Assembly (NCBI GenBank): GCA_032622095.1 | Contig: CP136063.1 | Location: forward strand, 12,011,814-12,075,813 | Direction of reading: 5' to 3' | Length of the DNA: 64,000 bases | From: Siphonodentalium dalli | Taxonomy: Eukaryota; Mollusca; Scaphopoda; Gadilida; Siphonodentaliidae | The notes under the pieces: model-generated | The model's input: the letters and a program-made list of their open reading frames with translations, nothing else | What the model was told of the DNA's origin: nothing | Databases searched by the model: none | Shown: positions 36,290-45,692 of the stretch, piece by piece | Numbering within the stretch: the first letter of the stretch is position 1 | How the letters are laid out: each line of letters opens with the position of its first letter | Translations under genes and position numbers: made by a program

Positions 36290-36560
36290 TTAGTTAAAGT
36301 CCCGGCGGTTGTGATGTCGTTTGAGCCAAGCTGTACGATGATGTGGGTAGGATGTCGAGACTGCGAACAAGCGGCGAGTTCCCGGTCGAACGTGGCGTGG
36401 ACATCGCCCCAGTGCATCCCACGAGTGTCGATCCATCGAACAGAAGCGCCGCGGCTGGACAGCTGGAGATGTTGACCAACAGGACGCCGCAAAGCACGCT
36501 GGTGAGCCCAGTAGACGTGGGACGAACGCAAGACCCATATAATGGCTACTGAAACGAGAC
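36290..36560 (-). pseudogene. SGNH/GDSL-hydrolase-like domain of Ngaro element
   Basis: The reading VLRSSHVYWAHQRALRRP places a Ser in the block-I position. RWIDTRGMHWGDV resembles the 'RGMRWG' stretch of retroelement SGNH domains. HIIVQLGSNDIT supplies the block-III G-x-N-D motif. The C-terminal D-x-x-H block is not found before the frame ends. Some Ngaro elements are known to carry such a hydrolase; its role in the element is unsettled. This copy is truncated and cannot be complete. Confidence 0.65.
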
Positions 36561-37471
36561 TAAGCATATGGTGAGTGGATGTATCGACGACAAACATCAG
36601 ACCGCCAACGACCCCGGTGTTGGATGGCATGGTAAGGGGTGCCCAGATCCGCCAGATAGGTAGCACCACCCGAACGAAATGAATGTGGCGTGATATATTG
36701 TCGAGAGCCGGATGTACGCAAAACCTGACGGAGCACGGCCCGAAACTGGGCGACTGTGAGCGGGGTCTGAGCCTGGTGAGAAAGGAACATTCCCGACCGG
36801 GAGCCGCGAAAGGCAAGAAATGGGGTGGCTGCGCGCAGCGGGCATATATGTGGATCAGACGGCATACACGGAATGCGAGTATGAGTGGGAGGACCTCATT
36901 GGTTCGTTTTAGAATGCCGGAGCCAGACGTCAATGACGGAGCTGCTCAATGAGACATCGCGTAGAAATATAGCATGTCCAAGGTCGGCTTTGGGCACAGC
37001 GGCCAGTTCCCACACGCGGAACAATCCAAAAAAGGCCAATGTAAAGGCAGACGTAAACAAAGCGACCTCATGGGACGGCGATCAGATGCTAGGAAGCACG
37101 CGGAGCAAGGTACGCAGCACAGGTATTGTCACTGGAGCAGGACGAGCGGATGAAGCCGTCAAGCGATAGACCCCGGACAATAGTTGGCGAATGAGGTAGG
37201 TCGTGGTGGGATCGCGCATGCCCCGGAGTCGATGCTGCCGACCGATGGCAGCCAGGTAAGTTGAAATGGTTGAAGCAGAATGCTGGGAGCGATGAAGCCC
37301 CGCGATAAATCCGACGATAGCGTGTTCCGGGAGCGGCCAGGAAACGGCCAAGCGATGCTGGTGTGCGAAACTGAGATAAGCCCGTATGGCGGTGCGATAC
37401 GTGCGGTGAGTTTTTGGCGCCCGGGAGGAAGTCAAGAGCAGCATTACATGTCGACGCAGGTCCACAGGCAC
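36560..37471 (-). pseudogene. Tyrosine recombinase of Ngaro element, frameshifted
   Basis: The N-terminal SAM-like core-binding part reads HRTYRTAIRAYLSFAHQHRL...ISTYLAAIGRQHRL...YLIRQLLSGVYRL (37471-37082). After a frameshift, FTLAFFGLFRVWELAAVPKA carries the first catalytic Arg with the usual Gly replaced by Trp, then DVWLRHSKTNQ and an in-frame TGA. In a further frame, TPHSFRSGGATYLADLG gives the H-x-x-R box and HRGRWRSDVCRRYIHSP gives the H/W...Y box with the nucleophilic Tyr. All catalytic boxes are recognisable but lie in different frames. It would catalyse integration of the circular DNA intermediate. Confidence 0.82.
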
Positions 37472-37938
37472 CTGGGAAATGGTGTTGGCGTTCGGGCGGC
37501 GGACGGCGCCAGTCGAAGGAAATGTTTCATCTGGAAACGAGATAGGCTGTCAGCGAGAGCATTATCGCGAGACGCGATCCAGGAAGCACGCAAGGAGTTG
37601 TTGTGAGACAGGAGCAGCAGGACTAGCTGGAGCAACAGGGCCATAATCGGCGTGCATTTGGAAGTTTTGCCGTTGATGGCGCGGACCACGGCAATGTTAT
37701 CACCGTGTAAATGGAAGCGATGATTCCGGAGGTGACGCCCCCAGATGCTGACACTAAGACGGGGAACATCTCGAGGACACCCATATTGCGGGTCAGGCCC
37801 AAAGCATGCCAAGGAATGGGCCACTTGCCAAAAGCCCAGAGGCCGTTGAAATACGCGCCAAAGCCGCCGGACTGACCACCACAAGCGTCCGTGTGGAAAT
37901 TGATGTCGGTAAAAGGTAAGGGAAAAGGTAGATCCCAT
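37460..37938 (-). pseudogene. RNase H domain of Ngaro element, frameshifted
   Basis: One frame gives NFHTDACGGQSGGFGAYFNG, LWAFGKWP and GVLEMFPVLVS. Another continues with IWGRHLRNHRFHLHGDNIAV, VRAINGKTSK, LRASWIASRDNALADSLSRF. Acidic residues fall at the expected DEDD places (HTDA, LEMF, HGDN, SRDNALAD). The phrase 'ADSLSRFQ' is characteristic of DIRS/Ngaro RNase H ends. It is followed closely by the recombinase region, as usual for the group. Confidence 0.82.
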
Positions 37939-37960
37939 TGAATGACGCGAAGAACTGTAA

Positions 37961-38770
37961 CCTTTAAATGCTATGTTTCAATAACAGGTATAGTATAGTG
38001 ATTGATATTTTCTTTGCCGACATGAGGGGTGTGTTTTGTTTCAAGTGGACTACATATTGTCAACATTATATTTAAAAAAGGATTTTTTGCTTAGCCACGT
38101 GCATGAGCCGAGGCAATTCTGCTCGACTGAAATGGTATTAAAGAGACGACAATACTATTTCGGATGCCATGCACTTGGTGTCTCGAGGCACTTAAAGTGG
38201 GAGAGTGGCTCCGCCCAGTTGTGACGAGGGATACTAATATTACCATGCCCGCAATGTTTACTGGGTTGAAGACAGAAATGTCTGAAGGGTGCTTCCATCT
38301 GTTTTTTATTGGTTAAAACTTTATAATATTTCGGACATGTCTATATTCTTTGGAATTATTTATAGAGTGCTGTGTAGTCCACAAGCTAAAACACAAACAA
38401 ATATATTATTATTATAGTTCTAACAGAAGGGCATGGAACAAATTTCATATAAATGATAGACCCATTAGTGCAAGCTCCCATTAGTACAGTGTTACATGGA
38501 ATGAACATACATATATGCATAAATAATTTTATTGCAAAATCTAGTGAACATTTCTGAGAACATTAAAGACCTTCATTTCTCTTATTATTCATGGCAAGAA
38601 ACATGGTGTTGTAATTAAATCAAGCTGAAACCATAAATGCTCTGAACTATGTTTTTTGATATTTTTGGATTTTTTAAATAAATAATTAAATTGTTATCTC
38701 CATTGTTATTTGATCCACATGTGCAAATAAATCTATACATTTAAAGGTTCTTTTTGGCTTAGAATGGGCT
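37961..38770. other. No gene seen
   Basis: AT-rich flank of the retrotransposon. A 62-codon frame at 38036 is unsupported. Confidence 0.35.
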
Positions 38771-39440
38771 CAACCATCCTTTCTTCTCCATGGAGGTAAC
38801 ATCTTTGTGCTCTGTCACTCTTGGAGGGTACTTTGTGCACCAAAAGTGTCAGAGTGCAATCACCCGAGATTGTTCATGTTACCTCTCTTGAGTGATAGGT
38901 TGCCTCCCCGGGGAGGGAACATCCTAATGCTCAACTGATGCTACTCAGACTCTCTGGGTGGGTAAATTTGCACACCAGGAGTGTCAGAGTGGCTGTCCAA
39001 AAACTGCAAGGGTGCCTCTCCTGGGAGGTGAAATATGAACTCTCCTTGGGGGGTTGGCTAAAGTGCATCCCGGAGTGGCTCTCCAAAAACTACAAGGTTG
39101 CCTCTCCGGGAGGTAAAATATGAACCCTCCTTTGGGGGGTGGCTAAACTACCTCCCGGAGGGGCACTATTTCACCATCACTCCAAAAGGGGTAGATTATA
39201 ACCTCTCCATGGGGGGTCGTCTTTGCCCCTCCTGAGTGATTACGTATATCTCCCACTGAGTGACAAATTGTGCTTCGACGGGGATGAACTTGGGTCACAT
39301 GAGGGACAAATTGTTCCTCGGCTCCTATCACCACAATGGAGAAGCAAGTTAGCCTTTTGGAGAGTAGGTGAAATAGTGCACCTCAAGAGATGCAAATATT
39401 GCCCCTCCGAGGGGCAATATTGCATCCCCATTATTTAGAG
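38771..39440. repeat. Degenerate repeat with CCTC-GAGG hairpins
   Basis: An approximately 85-bp unit containing GTCCAAAAACTGCAAGG-TGCCTCTCCTGGGAGGT and TGAA(C/T)(C/T)CTCCTT(T)GGGGGG occurs at about 38990 and 39071. Less similar relatives flank it. Many self-complementary cores occur (CCTCCCCGGGGAGG near 38896, GCCCCTCCGAGGGGC near 39401). The palindrome at 39397-39426, with arms GCAAATATTGCCCCTC and GAGGGGCAATATTGC, is nearly perfect. Confidence 0.65.
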
Positions 39441-39777
39441 TGCAAGAGTGCCTGGTCCAGCCATTGTGTATACCCAAAGATCGAAAGCAATTAACGCGGC
39501 CATAATTATAACATACTGCAACTATAATACCATCACAACACAACCAGCAGTGGGCTGCAGAACAAAAACTAGCTATACAAGTTGAAATATAAGACTTACA
39601 AATTATCTTTTAATTTGTTTGTATTGGTAATTGATGAAGCTTGTCACAAATCAAAAATCAACATTATTAACATAATATTGGAATTGGTAATTATCATTAG
39701 CTTGTCACAAAACAAAAATCAGCATTATTGGCATAATAATGTAAGGGACAATAAACTAAATTGAAATTCCCAACTAC
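39441..39777. other. No gene; local doublet
   Basis: TTGTCACAAA(T/A)CAAAAATCA with ACATTATTAACATAAT-like text occurs at 39643 and 39703, an approximately 60-bp diverged doublet. Nothing else. Confidence 0.5.
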
Positions 39778-39878
39778 ACTGTTTACCGATGACCGGCCTC
39801 ATGATCGCGCAGTTCGACTTTTAAACTAATAAACCGGTGACCGGCCTTCTGATCGCGCAGTTCGACTTTAAACTAAAC
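39778..39878. repeat. Diverged doublet, about 54-bp unit
   Basis: CCG(A/G)TGACCGGCCT followed by GATCGCGCAGTTCGACTTT and AAACTAA occurs twice in tandem. Confidence 0.85.
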
Positions 39879-40139
39879 AACTGGAAAGACCATAAAACCT
39901 ATATGGGACCATGTAATTTTATAATTTGGGCCACATTATACACGCGCACTATACACAATTATTTTTTCGTAAACTATGTATTGTAAGATTGTTCAAACAT
40001 TGCAACATTCTATGTGTGTATATACACTGATCTATATGGGTGTATAGGTGTGTATATATGGGTGTATATGTGTGCGTGGCACATACACCGTCGGCGTTGG
40101 AATATTACCATGGGTCTTACTAAAAGCCGACCGCACCCG
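39879..40139. other. No gene; GTGTATA-rich patch
   Basis: TATGGGTGTATAGGTGTGTA-type low-complexity text at 40015-40075. No other structure. Confidence 0.4.
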
Positions 40140-40540
40140 TTACCACGCAACCGCTAAGTCGATAAAGGGCCATAACTCTCGCAAAAATGGGCGGAGCAGA
40201 CCCATATTCGACCTTGACCTGTATTTTGGTCTGATAAACTCACATACCATATTTGGTTCAGATATGATCACACAAACTGAAGTTATCATCCGGAAACCAG
40301 AACATTACAAGATTCTAAGTCGGAATAGGGCCATAACTCTCGCAAATAAGCGGTGCAAACCCATATTCGAACTTGACCTGTAGTTTGGTCTGACGAACTC
40401 ATATATGAAATTTGCTTTTGATATATTAACCGGAACTAAAGATATCATCCGGAAACTATTTCCCGACGCATAGACCCATGGACGGACACCGGCTATTTTA
40501 ATAGTCGCCCGAAGAAAAAAACATCGGGGAACAAAATGTG
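40140..40540 (+). repeat. Mollusc-type GGGCCATAACTC repeat, two units
   Basis: GGGCCATAACTCTCGCAAA occurs at 40168 and 40329. Each is followed by CCCATATTCGA(C/A)CTTGACCTGTA, TTTGGTCTGA-AACTCA and TATCATCCGGAAAC. It ends with CCCATGGACGGACACCGGCT and a short hairpin before an A-rich tract. I associate GGGCCATAACTC with a TTGACCT(T/G)-bearing repeat with bivalve genomes; this supports the taxonomic guess. The 111-codon frame here is repeat-derived. Confidence 0.7.
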
Positions 40541-41221
40541 TGCCATATTATATACATGTACCGTGCATTTGAAATACGAAGCTCTCTAACATTGTATTAT
40601 CAACTTATCTATTTGTAATAAACTGTGGACATGTTTTTTGTTGAGTTGCCGATGTGTTTTGTGCTGAAGTGTCACCTGGTTTTGTTGTTCGAAATGTGTT
40701 ACAAATAACACAAATCTTTGGAATAGTGAACCTTAGGAATAGCGAATATTCGGAATAGAGACATGTCGTTCATACGTACTGATGTGATCATGTATCCCAA
40801 GTTGGCAGGAAATACAGACACTAGTAGCTAGAGCTCCCACGAAATATACATGTACGTGTTTTGGGTTGTCCATACATAATGCCGTAATCATATTATTCAT
40901 TTCGAGGTTACATTATGTCGTAAATGCCGTTCGGTATGTGTAATAGAAATATTGCATTTGTTCTATTATGTGTTTGTCACAGTTCTTATTGTGGACGCTA
41001 TAACAAAAACCTATGAATTTGGACATGAATTTGTATCGTTTTTTAAATGGTTCTACTGAACGAAACCACATATCGAGACGCATTCAACATTAACATTCAA
41101 CATTAGTCTTTCCTTTGTTCGACGTGAAAATCTATCAACTGCTTCGTGACTCTACGTTGTAACATTGTGCTAGTGGAATTCGGTTCGTATTTATGATATA
41201 TAACCGATATATATCTAGGAG
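40541..41221. other. Upstream region of the zinc-finger frame
   Basis: No TATA/initiator arrangement can be assigned with confidence, although TATGATATATAACCGATATA lies near 41192. No splice donor/exon pair upstream could be identified by eye. Confidence 0.3.
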
Positions 41222-41276
41222 AATCCACACGTTAACCTCATATTGCTGTTGACAATCCACACGTTAACCTCATATA
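41222..41276 (+). repeat. Doublet derived from a degenerate finger linker
   Basis: AATCCACACGTTAACCTCAT occurs at 41222 and 41253. The text GAATCCACACGTTAACCTCA, followed by TATTGCTGTTGA, resembles the gene's own linker (GAATCCACAC...AAACCTTACTGTTGTGA). It is probably a worn-down finger upstream of the open frame. Confidence 0.5.
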
Positions 41277-42422
41277 ATGAACGTCCATGAGACCCACACA
41301 GGAAATAGACGACATACTTGTGACGTATGTGGGAAACTGTTCACTCACCCAAGCAGCTTGGTGATACATAAGAGAATCCACACCGGAGATAAACCTTACC
41401 ATTGTGATATATGCGGGAAATCGTTTAGTCAATTGAGCAACTTGGTGAAACATAAGATAATCCACGCCGGAGATAAACCTTACTGTTGTGATATATGCGG
41501 GAAAACATTTAATACATCGAGCAACTTGGTGACACATAAGAGAATCCACACCGGAGATAAGCCTTACCATTGTGATATATGCGGGAAATCGTTCACTCAA
41601 TTGACCAGCTTGGTGACACATAAGATAATCCACGCCGGAGATAAACCTTACTGTTGTGATATATGCGGGAAATCAGTTAATACATCGAGCTACTTGATGA
41701 TCCACAAGAGAACCCACACCGGAGATAAACCTTACAGTTGTGATATATGCGGGAAATCATTTAATACATCGAGCCATTTGGTGAAACATAAGAGAATCCA
41801 CTCTGGAGATAACCCTTACCGTTGTGATATATGTGGGAAAGCATTTATTCAATCAAACAACCTGATGGCGCATAAGAGAATCCACACTGGAGATAAGCCT
41901 TACCATTGTGATATATGCGGGAAATCATTTAATCAATCGAGCGCCTTGGTGTCACATAAGAGAAACCACACCGGCGATACGCCTTACTGTTGTGATATAT
42001 GTGGGAAATCATTTAATCAATCGAGCACATTGGTGAAGCATAAGAGAATCCACACTGGAGATAAACCTTACCACTGTGATATATGCGGGAAATCATTTAT
42101 CCAATCGAGCCACTTGGTGTCACATACGAGAATCCACACCGGAGATAAGCCTTACTGTTGTGATGTATGCGGGAAATCATTTAATACATTGAGCAGTTTG
42201 GTGACACATAAGAGAATCCACACCAGAGATAAGCCTTACTGTTGTGATATATGTAAGAAATCATTTAATGATTCGAGCGACTTGATGATGCACAAGAGAA
42301 TCCACTCCAGAGATAAGCCTTACCATTGTGATATATGCGAGAAATCATTTAGTCTTTCAAGCAGCTTGATAAGACATAAGAGAATCCATACTGGAGATAA
42401 GCCATACCGTTGTGATATATGA
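41277..42422 (+). CDS. C2H2 poly-zinc-finger protein, 13 intact fingers
   Basis: Thirteen consecutive C-X2-C-X12-H-X3-H fingers repeat every 28 residues (84 nt), joined by H-(T/A/S)-G-D-K-P-Y linkers, close to the canonical TGEKPY. The family binds DNA in the nucleus, each finger contacting about three bases. Helix positions -1, 2, 3, 6 vary (for example Q-S-N-K in finger 2, T-S-H-K in finger 6, Q-S-T-K in finger 9, D-S-D-M in finger 12), while the framework (CDICGKSF...LV.HKRIH) is almost constant. No KRAB, BTB, SCAN or other effector domain is visible. The ATG at 41277 is the first in frame, but finger-like debris upstream suggests the true start may be elsewhere or lost. The frame ends at TGA where finger 14 should have its second Cys. 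It may be a live single-exon gene with a shortened C terminus or a recent pseudogene. Confidence 0.85.
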   Translation: MNVHETHTGNRRHTCDVCGKLFTHPSSLVIHKRIHTGDKPYHCDICGKSFSQLSNLVKHKIIHAGDKPYCCDICGKTFNTSSNLVTHKRIHTGDKPYHCDICGKSFTQLTSLVTHKIIHAGDKPYCCDICGKSVNTSSYLMIHKRTHTGDKPYSCDICGKSFNTSSHLVKHKRIHSGDNPYRCDICGKAFIQSNNLMAHKRIHTGDKPYHCDICGKSFNQSSALVSHKRNHTGDTPYCCDICGKSFNQSSTLVKHKRIHTGDKPYHCDICGKSFIQSSHLVSHTRIHTGDKPYCCDVCGKSFNTLSSLVTHKRIHTRDKPYCCDICKKSFNDSSDLMMHKRIHSRDKPYHCDICEKSFSLSSSLIRHKRIHTGDKPYRCDI

Positions 42423-42573
42423 GGGAATTCATTTAGTCAACCGTGCAACATAAGATAATCCACACCGGAGATCCCCAGTATCCGTGTGATTTATGCGACA
42501 AATCATTCAGCAATAAGAGTAACGTGACGGGACATACGAGAATACTTACCGGGGACCTCACGGTAACCTGACG
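42423..42573 (+). pseudogene. Out-of-frame fingers 14-15 of the zinc-finger gene
   Basis: Directly after the TGA, finger 14 continues as GNSFSQPCN and then lacks about 10 nt of its helix codons (compare GCAAC-ATAAGATAATCC with the full text at 41438-41462). This moves the rest into frame +3. There IHTGDPQYPCDLCDKSF and SNKSNVTGHTRILTGD read as a good finger 15. So two lesions, a nonsense codon and a small deletion, separate these fingers from the open frame. Confidence 0.85.
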
Positions 42574-43335
42574 AGACATACATGTACGAGAATACATACG
42601 GGGAACTCACGGCAACCAGACGAGACATACGAGAATACATACCGGGGATCTCACGGTAACCTGACGAGACATACGAGAATACATCCGGGGACCTCACGGT
42701 AACCTGACGAGACATACGAGAATACATACCGGCGATATGACGATAAACTGGCGAGACATACGAGAATACATACCGGGGACCTCACGGTAACCTGACGAGA
42801 CATACGAGAATACATACCGGCGATATGACGATAAACTGGCGAGACATACGAGAATACATACCGGGGACCTCACGGTAACCTGACGAGACATACGAGAATA
42901 CATACCGGCGATATGACGATAAACTGGCGAGACATACGAGAATACATACCGGGGACCTCACGGTAACCTGACGAGACATACGAGAATACATACCGGCGAT
43001 ATGACGATAATCGGGCGAGACATACGAGAATACATACCGGGGACCTCACGGTAACCTGACGAGACATACGAGAATACATACCGGCGATATGACGATAAAC
43101 TGGCGAGACATACGAGAATACATACCGGGGACCTCACGGTAACCTGACGAGACACACGAGAATACATACCGGCGATATGACGATAAACTGGCGAGACATA
43201 CGAGAATACATACCGGGGACCTCACGGTAACCTGACGAGACATACGAGAATACATACCGGCGATATGACGATAAACTGGCGAGACATACGAGAATACATA
43301 CCGGGGACCTCACGGTAACCTGACGAGACATACGA
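42528..43335. repeat. 44/88-bp minisatellite made of zinc-finger linker
   Basis: About 18 units of 44 bp alternate as two types. Both begin GAGACATACGAGAATACATA; type A continues CCGGGGACCTCACGGTAACC, type B CCGGCGATATGACGATAAAC. The dimer is the 88-bp period. In the right frame the shared part reads TRHTRIHTG(D), the end of a zinc-finger helix plus linker, continuous with the finger at 42485-42550. The array therefore grew out of the gene's 3-prime part. Overlapping 69-74-codon minus-strand frames are artefacts. Confidence 0.95.
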
Positions 43336-43403
43336 TCAGTCTTCGCGCTGGACCGAAAAAAAAACTTTAGCCAAAAGTTTAGCCAAATGAAAAGTTTATT
43401 AGT

Positions 43404-43752
43404 AAGAGAGTCCATTGTGGAGAACGTCCGTATCAGTGCGATATATGTGAGAAACCATTCACCCAGAAGAGTTACCCAATGACACATGAGAGAGTCCATT
43501 CCGGGGATCGGTGCGATATATGTGAGAAATCATTCGCCGAGACGGGTACCTTAATTAAACATAAGAGAGTCCATTCCGGGGATCGGTGCGATATATGTGA
43601 GAAATCATTCGCCCAGATAGTATCCTGATAAATCATTCGCCGAGACGGGTACCTTAATTAAACATAAGAGAGTACATTCTGGAGATCGTCCGTATCAGTG
43701 TGATCTGTGTGAGAAATTATTCGCCCAGATGGGTACCCTGATGGCGATATAG
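43404..43752 (+). pseudogene. Second zinc-finger cluster, broken
   Basis: The reading RVHCGERPYQCDICEKPFTQ gives one finger. It is followed by VHSGDRCDICEKSFAETGTL with IKHKRVHSGDR and CDICEKSFAQIVS, then a TGA at about 43628. The tail is then duplicated in another frame (KSFAETGTLIKHKRVHSGDR, PYQCDLCEKLFAQMGTLMAI) up to TAG at 43750-43752. Two linkers lack the P-Y-Q codons (9-nt shortening), so Cys follows SGDR directly. This is probably the distal part of the same ancestral gene. Confidence 0.82.
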
Positions 43753-44474
43753 AACATTTCGACTTATTTCCTCTTTTAAAGGGCGACAGTGTGGTCCCTG
43801 CTAGGATCGTTGTGAACTCAGCAAGTTTTGCATTTTTTCTAATAGCTTTTTTCCATTGTTTTCAACACAATACAATACAGACAAACAAATGTTAATTTGA
43901 TTCCCGAAGACATTTTAGCAGTGGCGTTAATAACCAGGGCCTGACAGTTAGAAATGATGATGCTCATTTGTATTGCCATGAACTAAATTCTATTTTTTTT
44001 TCGAGAAAACAAAATTAGTTTTGTTAAAAAAAAAAACAATTCTCGAATTGGTTGCAGATTATAGAAATTTATCACAATTAATGAGTGTTATGATTCACTA
44101 ATTGTCTGCACCCACCGGCGGATCATTCAATCTAATCGAAATAATTCGCCCAGACGAGTGACCCGATGACGCAGAGAGTCAACTCTGTATATATAATTAG
44201 CCCAGACGCCAAGTCTGAAAAGGGCTCTATTTTAGGAGTTAGTTCAACCGGTCACCAAGAAAATTTCCACGTTTTGCATGTTGTGGGGAACTACAGTGCG
44301 GTCCATGCATGGGTAGATGTAGTTTCTGAAAGTGTTGCAATTTGTTTTTATTCATGGTTTTCAATTGAATAAAGTTTAAATTACCATAAACTGGAAAATC
44401 AAATCAAACTACAGGTGACAGTTTATGTCATGTTGGCATTATTTTTTTTCAAAATCTTAGTACTAGATATATTA
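43753..44474 (+). pseudogene. Intergenic DNA with a last finger remnant
   Basis: TTCGCCCAGACGAGTGACCC followed by GATGACGCAGAGAGTC (about 44145-44182) reads FAQTSDPMTQRV, the C-terminal half of a finger like those at 43404-43752. The rest is AT-rich, with an A11 run near 44025. The 68-codon frame at 44166 is unsupported. Confidence 0.5.
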
Positions 44475-44595
44475 TTCGAACACTACTGTTATCGCCTAAA
44501 ACTATAGAATAAAATAATACAGCCAAACAATCTGGGACATTTGACGGCCATTGCGTTGCCATAGGAACAGCCTAATGCTCTTGAATCCCTTGACT
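44475..44595 (-). mobile_element. MITE-A copy 6, internal fragment, inverted
   Basis: CAATCTGGGACATTTGACGG and GCGTTGCCATAGGAACAG, with AATGCTCT, are the reverse complement of the family core around 29040-29100. Confidence 0.7.
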
Positions 44596-44864
44596 AAAAC
44601 AACTGTGTAATCCTTAATCTGGGGTTGTCCCATAACCCAGAAACTAGGTCTCCAATCAGGACATCATATTCCCAGGAGTCAGCGCCTGCTGATAATTATG
44701 CCAGCTGGGTTTAGTGAACATCAAGCTGGCCCATCGAACCAGTTCCCAAATATAATTATTGTGCAATGAAATTTACCATTTGTAAACAACTGCTTCCAAG
44801 CCAAATATGAGTAACACTGAAGAAATTTGAATATATCTCTATTGTTCATCATTATTCACAGTGT
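44596..44864. other. No gene seen
   Basis: Spacer between two MITE-A segments. Confidence 0.3.
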
Positions 44865-45692
44865 TTAAAGTTGGATTATCTCTTTAAGTAACAAATTTCA
44901 AATAGTTGAGTGGGTATAAAATACAAAAATATGGACTGAAGGCCCCTGTCCGGAAAGCTTCTATCAATTAATATTGATTTTATTTCGAATATTTAATCGG
45001 GACCGCAAATGTGTCTATTTTTAGAACGGACTATTCTGATGATACCATATTGCGATATAGAGCACTGAGCTGTTCCTATGGCGACGCAACGAAACTCAAA
45101 TGTCCCAGATTGATTGTATTGTTTTGTGGCATAGTTATAATCGATATTGAGTATAATTGACCTTTATTTGTGACAAAATTGTACAATAACATTTCTGGTC
45201 TCTGTTCACTGTAACCACTATTGTTCGTTAGCTAAACAAACAACTACAACTTTTTAGAGTAGAAAATATTCGAAATAAAATTAATATTAATCGATAGAAG
45301 CATTTTTGGACAGGATTATTCGATTCAGACCTAATATTTTATACCCTGGTAACTATATAAAACATGTTTACAAAGAGATAATCCACCTTTATACCCCGGT
45401 AACTATATAATACATGTTTACAAAGAGATAATCCACCTTTATACCCCGGTAACTATATAATACATGTTTACAAAGAGATAATCCACCTTTATACCCTGGT
45501 AACTATATAAAACATGTTTACAAAGAGATAATCCACCTTTATACCCCGGTAACTATATAATACATGTTTACAAAGAGATAATCCACCTTTATACCCTGGT
45601 AACTATATAAAACATGTTTACAAAGAGATAATCCACCTTTATACCCCGGTAACTATATAAAACATGTTTACAAAGAGATAATCCACCTTTAA
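44865..45692 (+). mobile_element. MITE-A copy 7 with amplified right end
   Basis: TTAA (44865-44868) is followed by AGTTGGATTATCTCTTTAAG and then the family body. The right arm ends in seven tandem copies of its own last 50 bp before TTAA (45689-45692). Left and right arms pair as in the reference copy. No coding capacity. Confidence 0.88.
45341..45690. repeat. 50-bp tandem repeat of a MITE end, 7 copies
   Basis: Units start at 45341, 45391, 45441, 45491, 45541, 45591 and 45641. Each reads ATACCC(C/T)GGTAACTATATAA, (T/A)ACATGTTTACAAAG, AGATAATCCACCTTT. Only two sites vary (CCCCGG/CCCTGG and TAATAC/TAAAAC), mostly together, so two unit types are interleaved. Confidence 0.95.

Larger units (their letters stand above)
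36220..37960 (-). mobile_element. Ngaro/DIRS-type retrotransposon, 5-prime truncated
   Basis: Read on the minus strand, the order is RNase H (37915-37460), tyrosine recombinase (37471-36560) and an SGNH-hydrolase-like segment (about 36560-36290). This order matches Ngaro-group elements, which use a tyrosine recombinase in place of a DDE integrase. The reverse transcriptase and gag are missing: the sequence turns AT-rich and unrelated above about 37960. Frameshifts and stop codons show the copy is dead. GC content is clearly above that of the flanks. No split direct repeats or inverted termini were identified. Confidence 0.85.

Noticed and set aside
36343-37606. Plus-strand frames of 69-108 codons over the retrotransposon
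   Set aside because: Antisense shadows in a GC-richer coding relic; the minus strand carries the recognisable motifs.
41238-41633. 131-codon minus-strand frame
   Set aside because: Antisense shadow of the zinc-finger coding repeats.
42503-43499. Series of 69-121-codon minus-strand frames
   Set aside because: Antisense readings of the 44/88-bp array and finger debris; identical every 88 bp.
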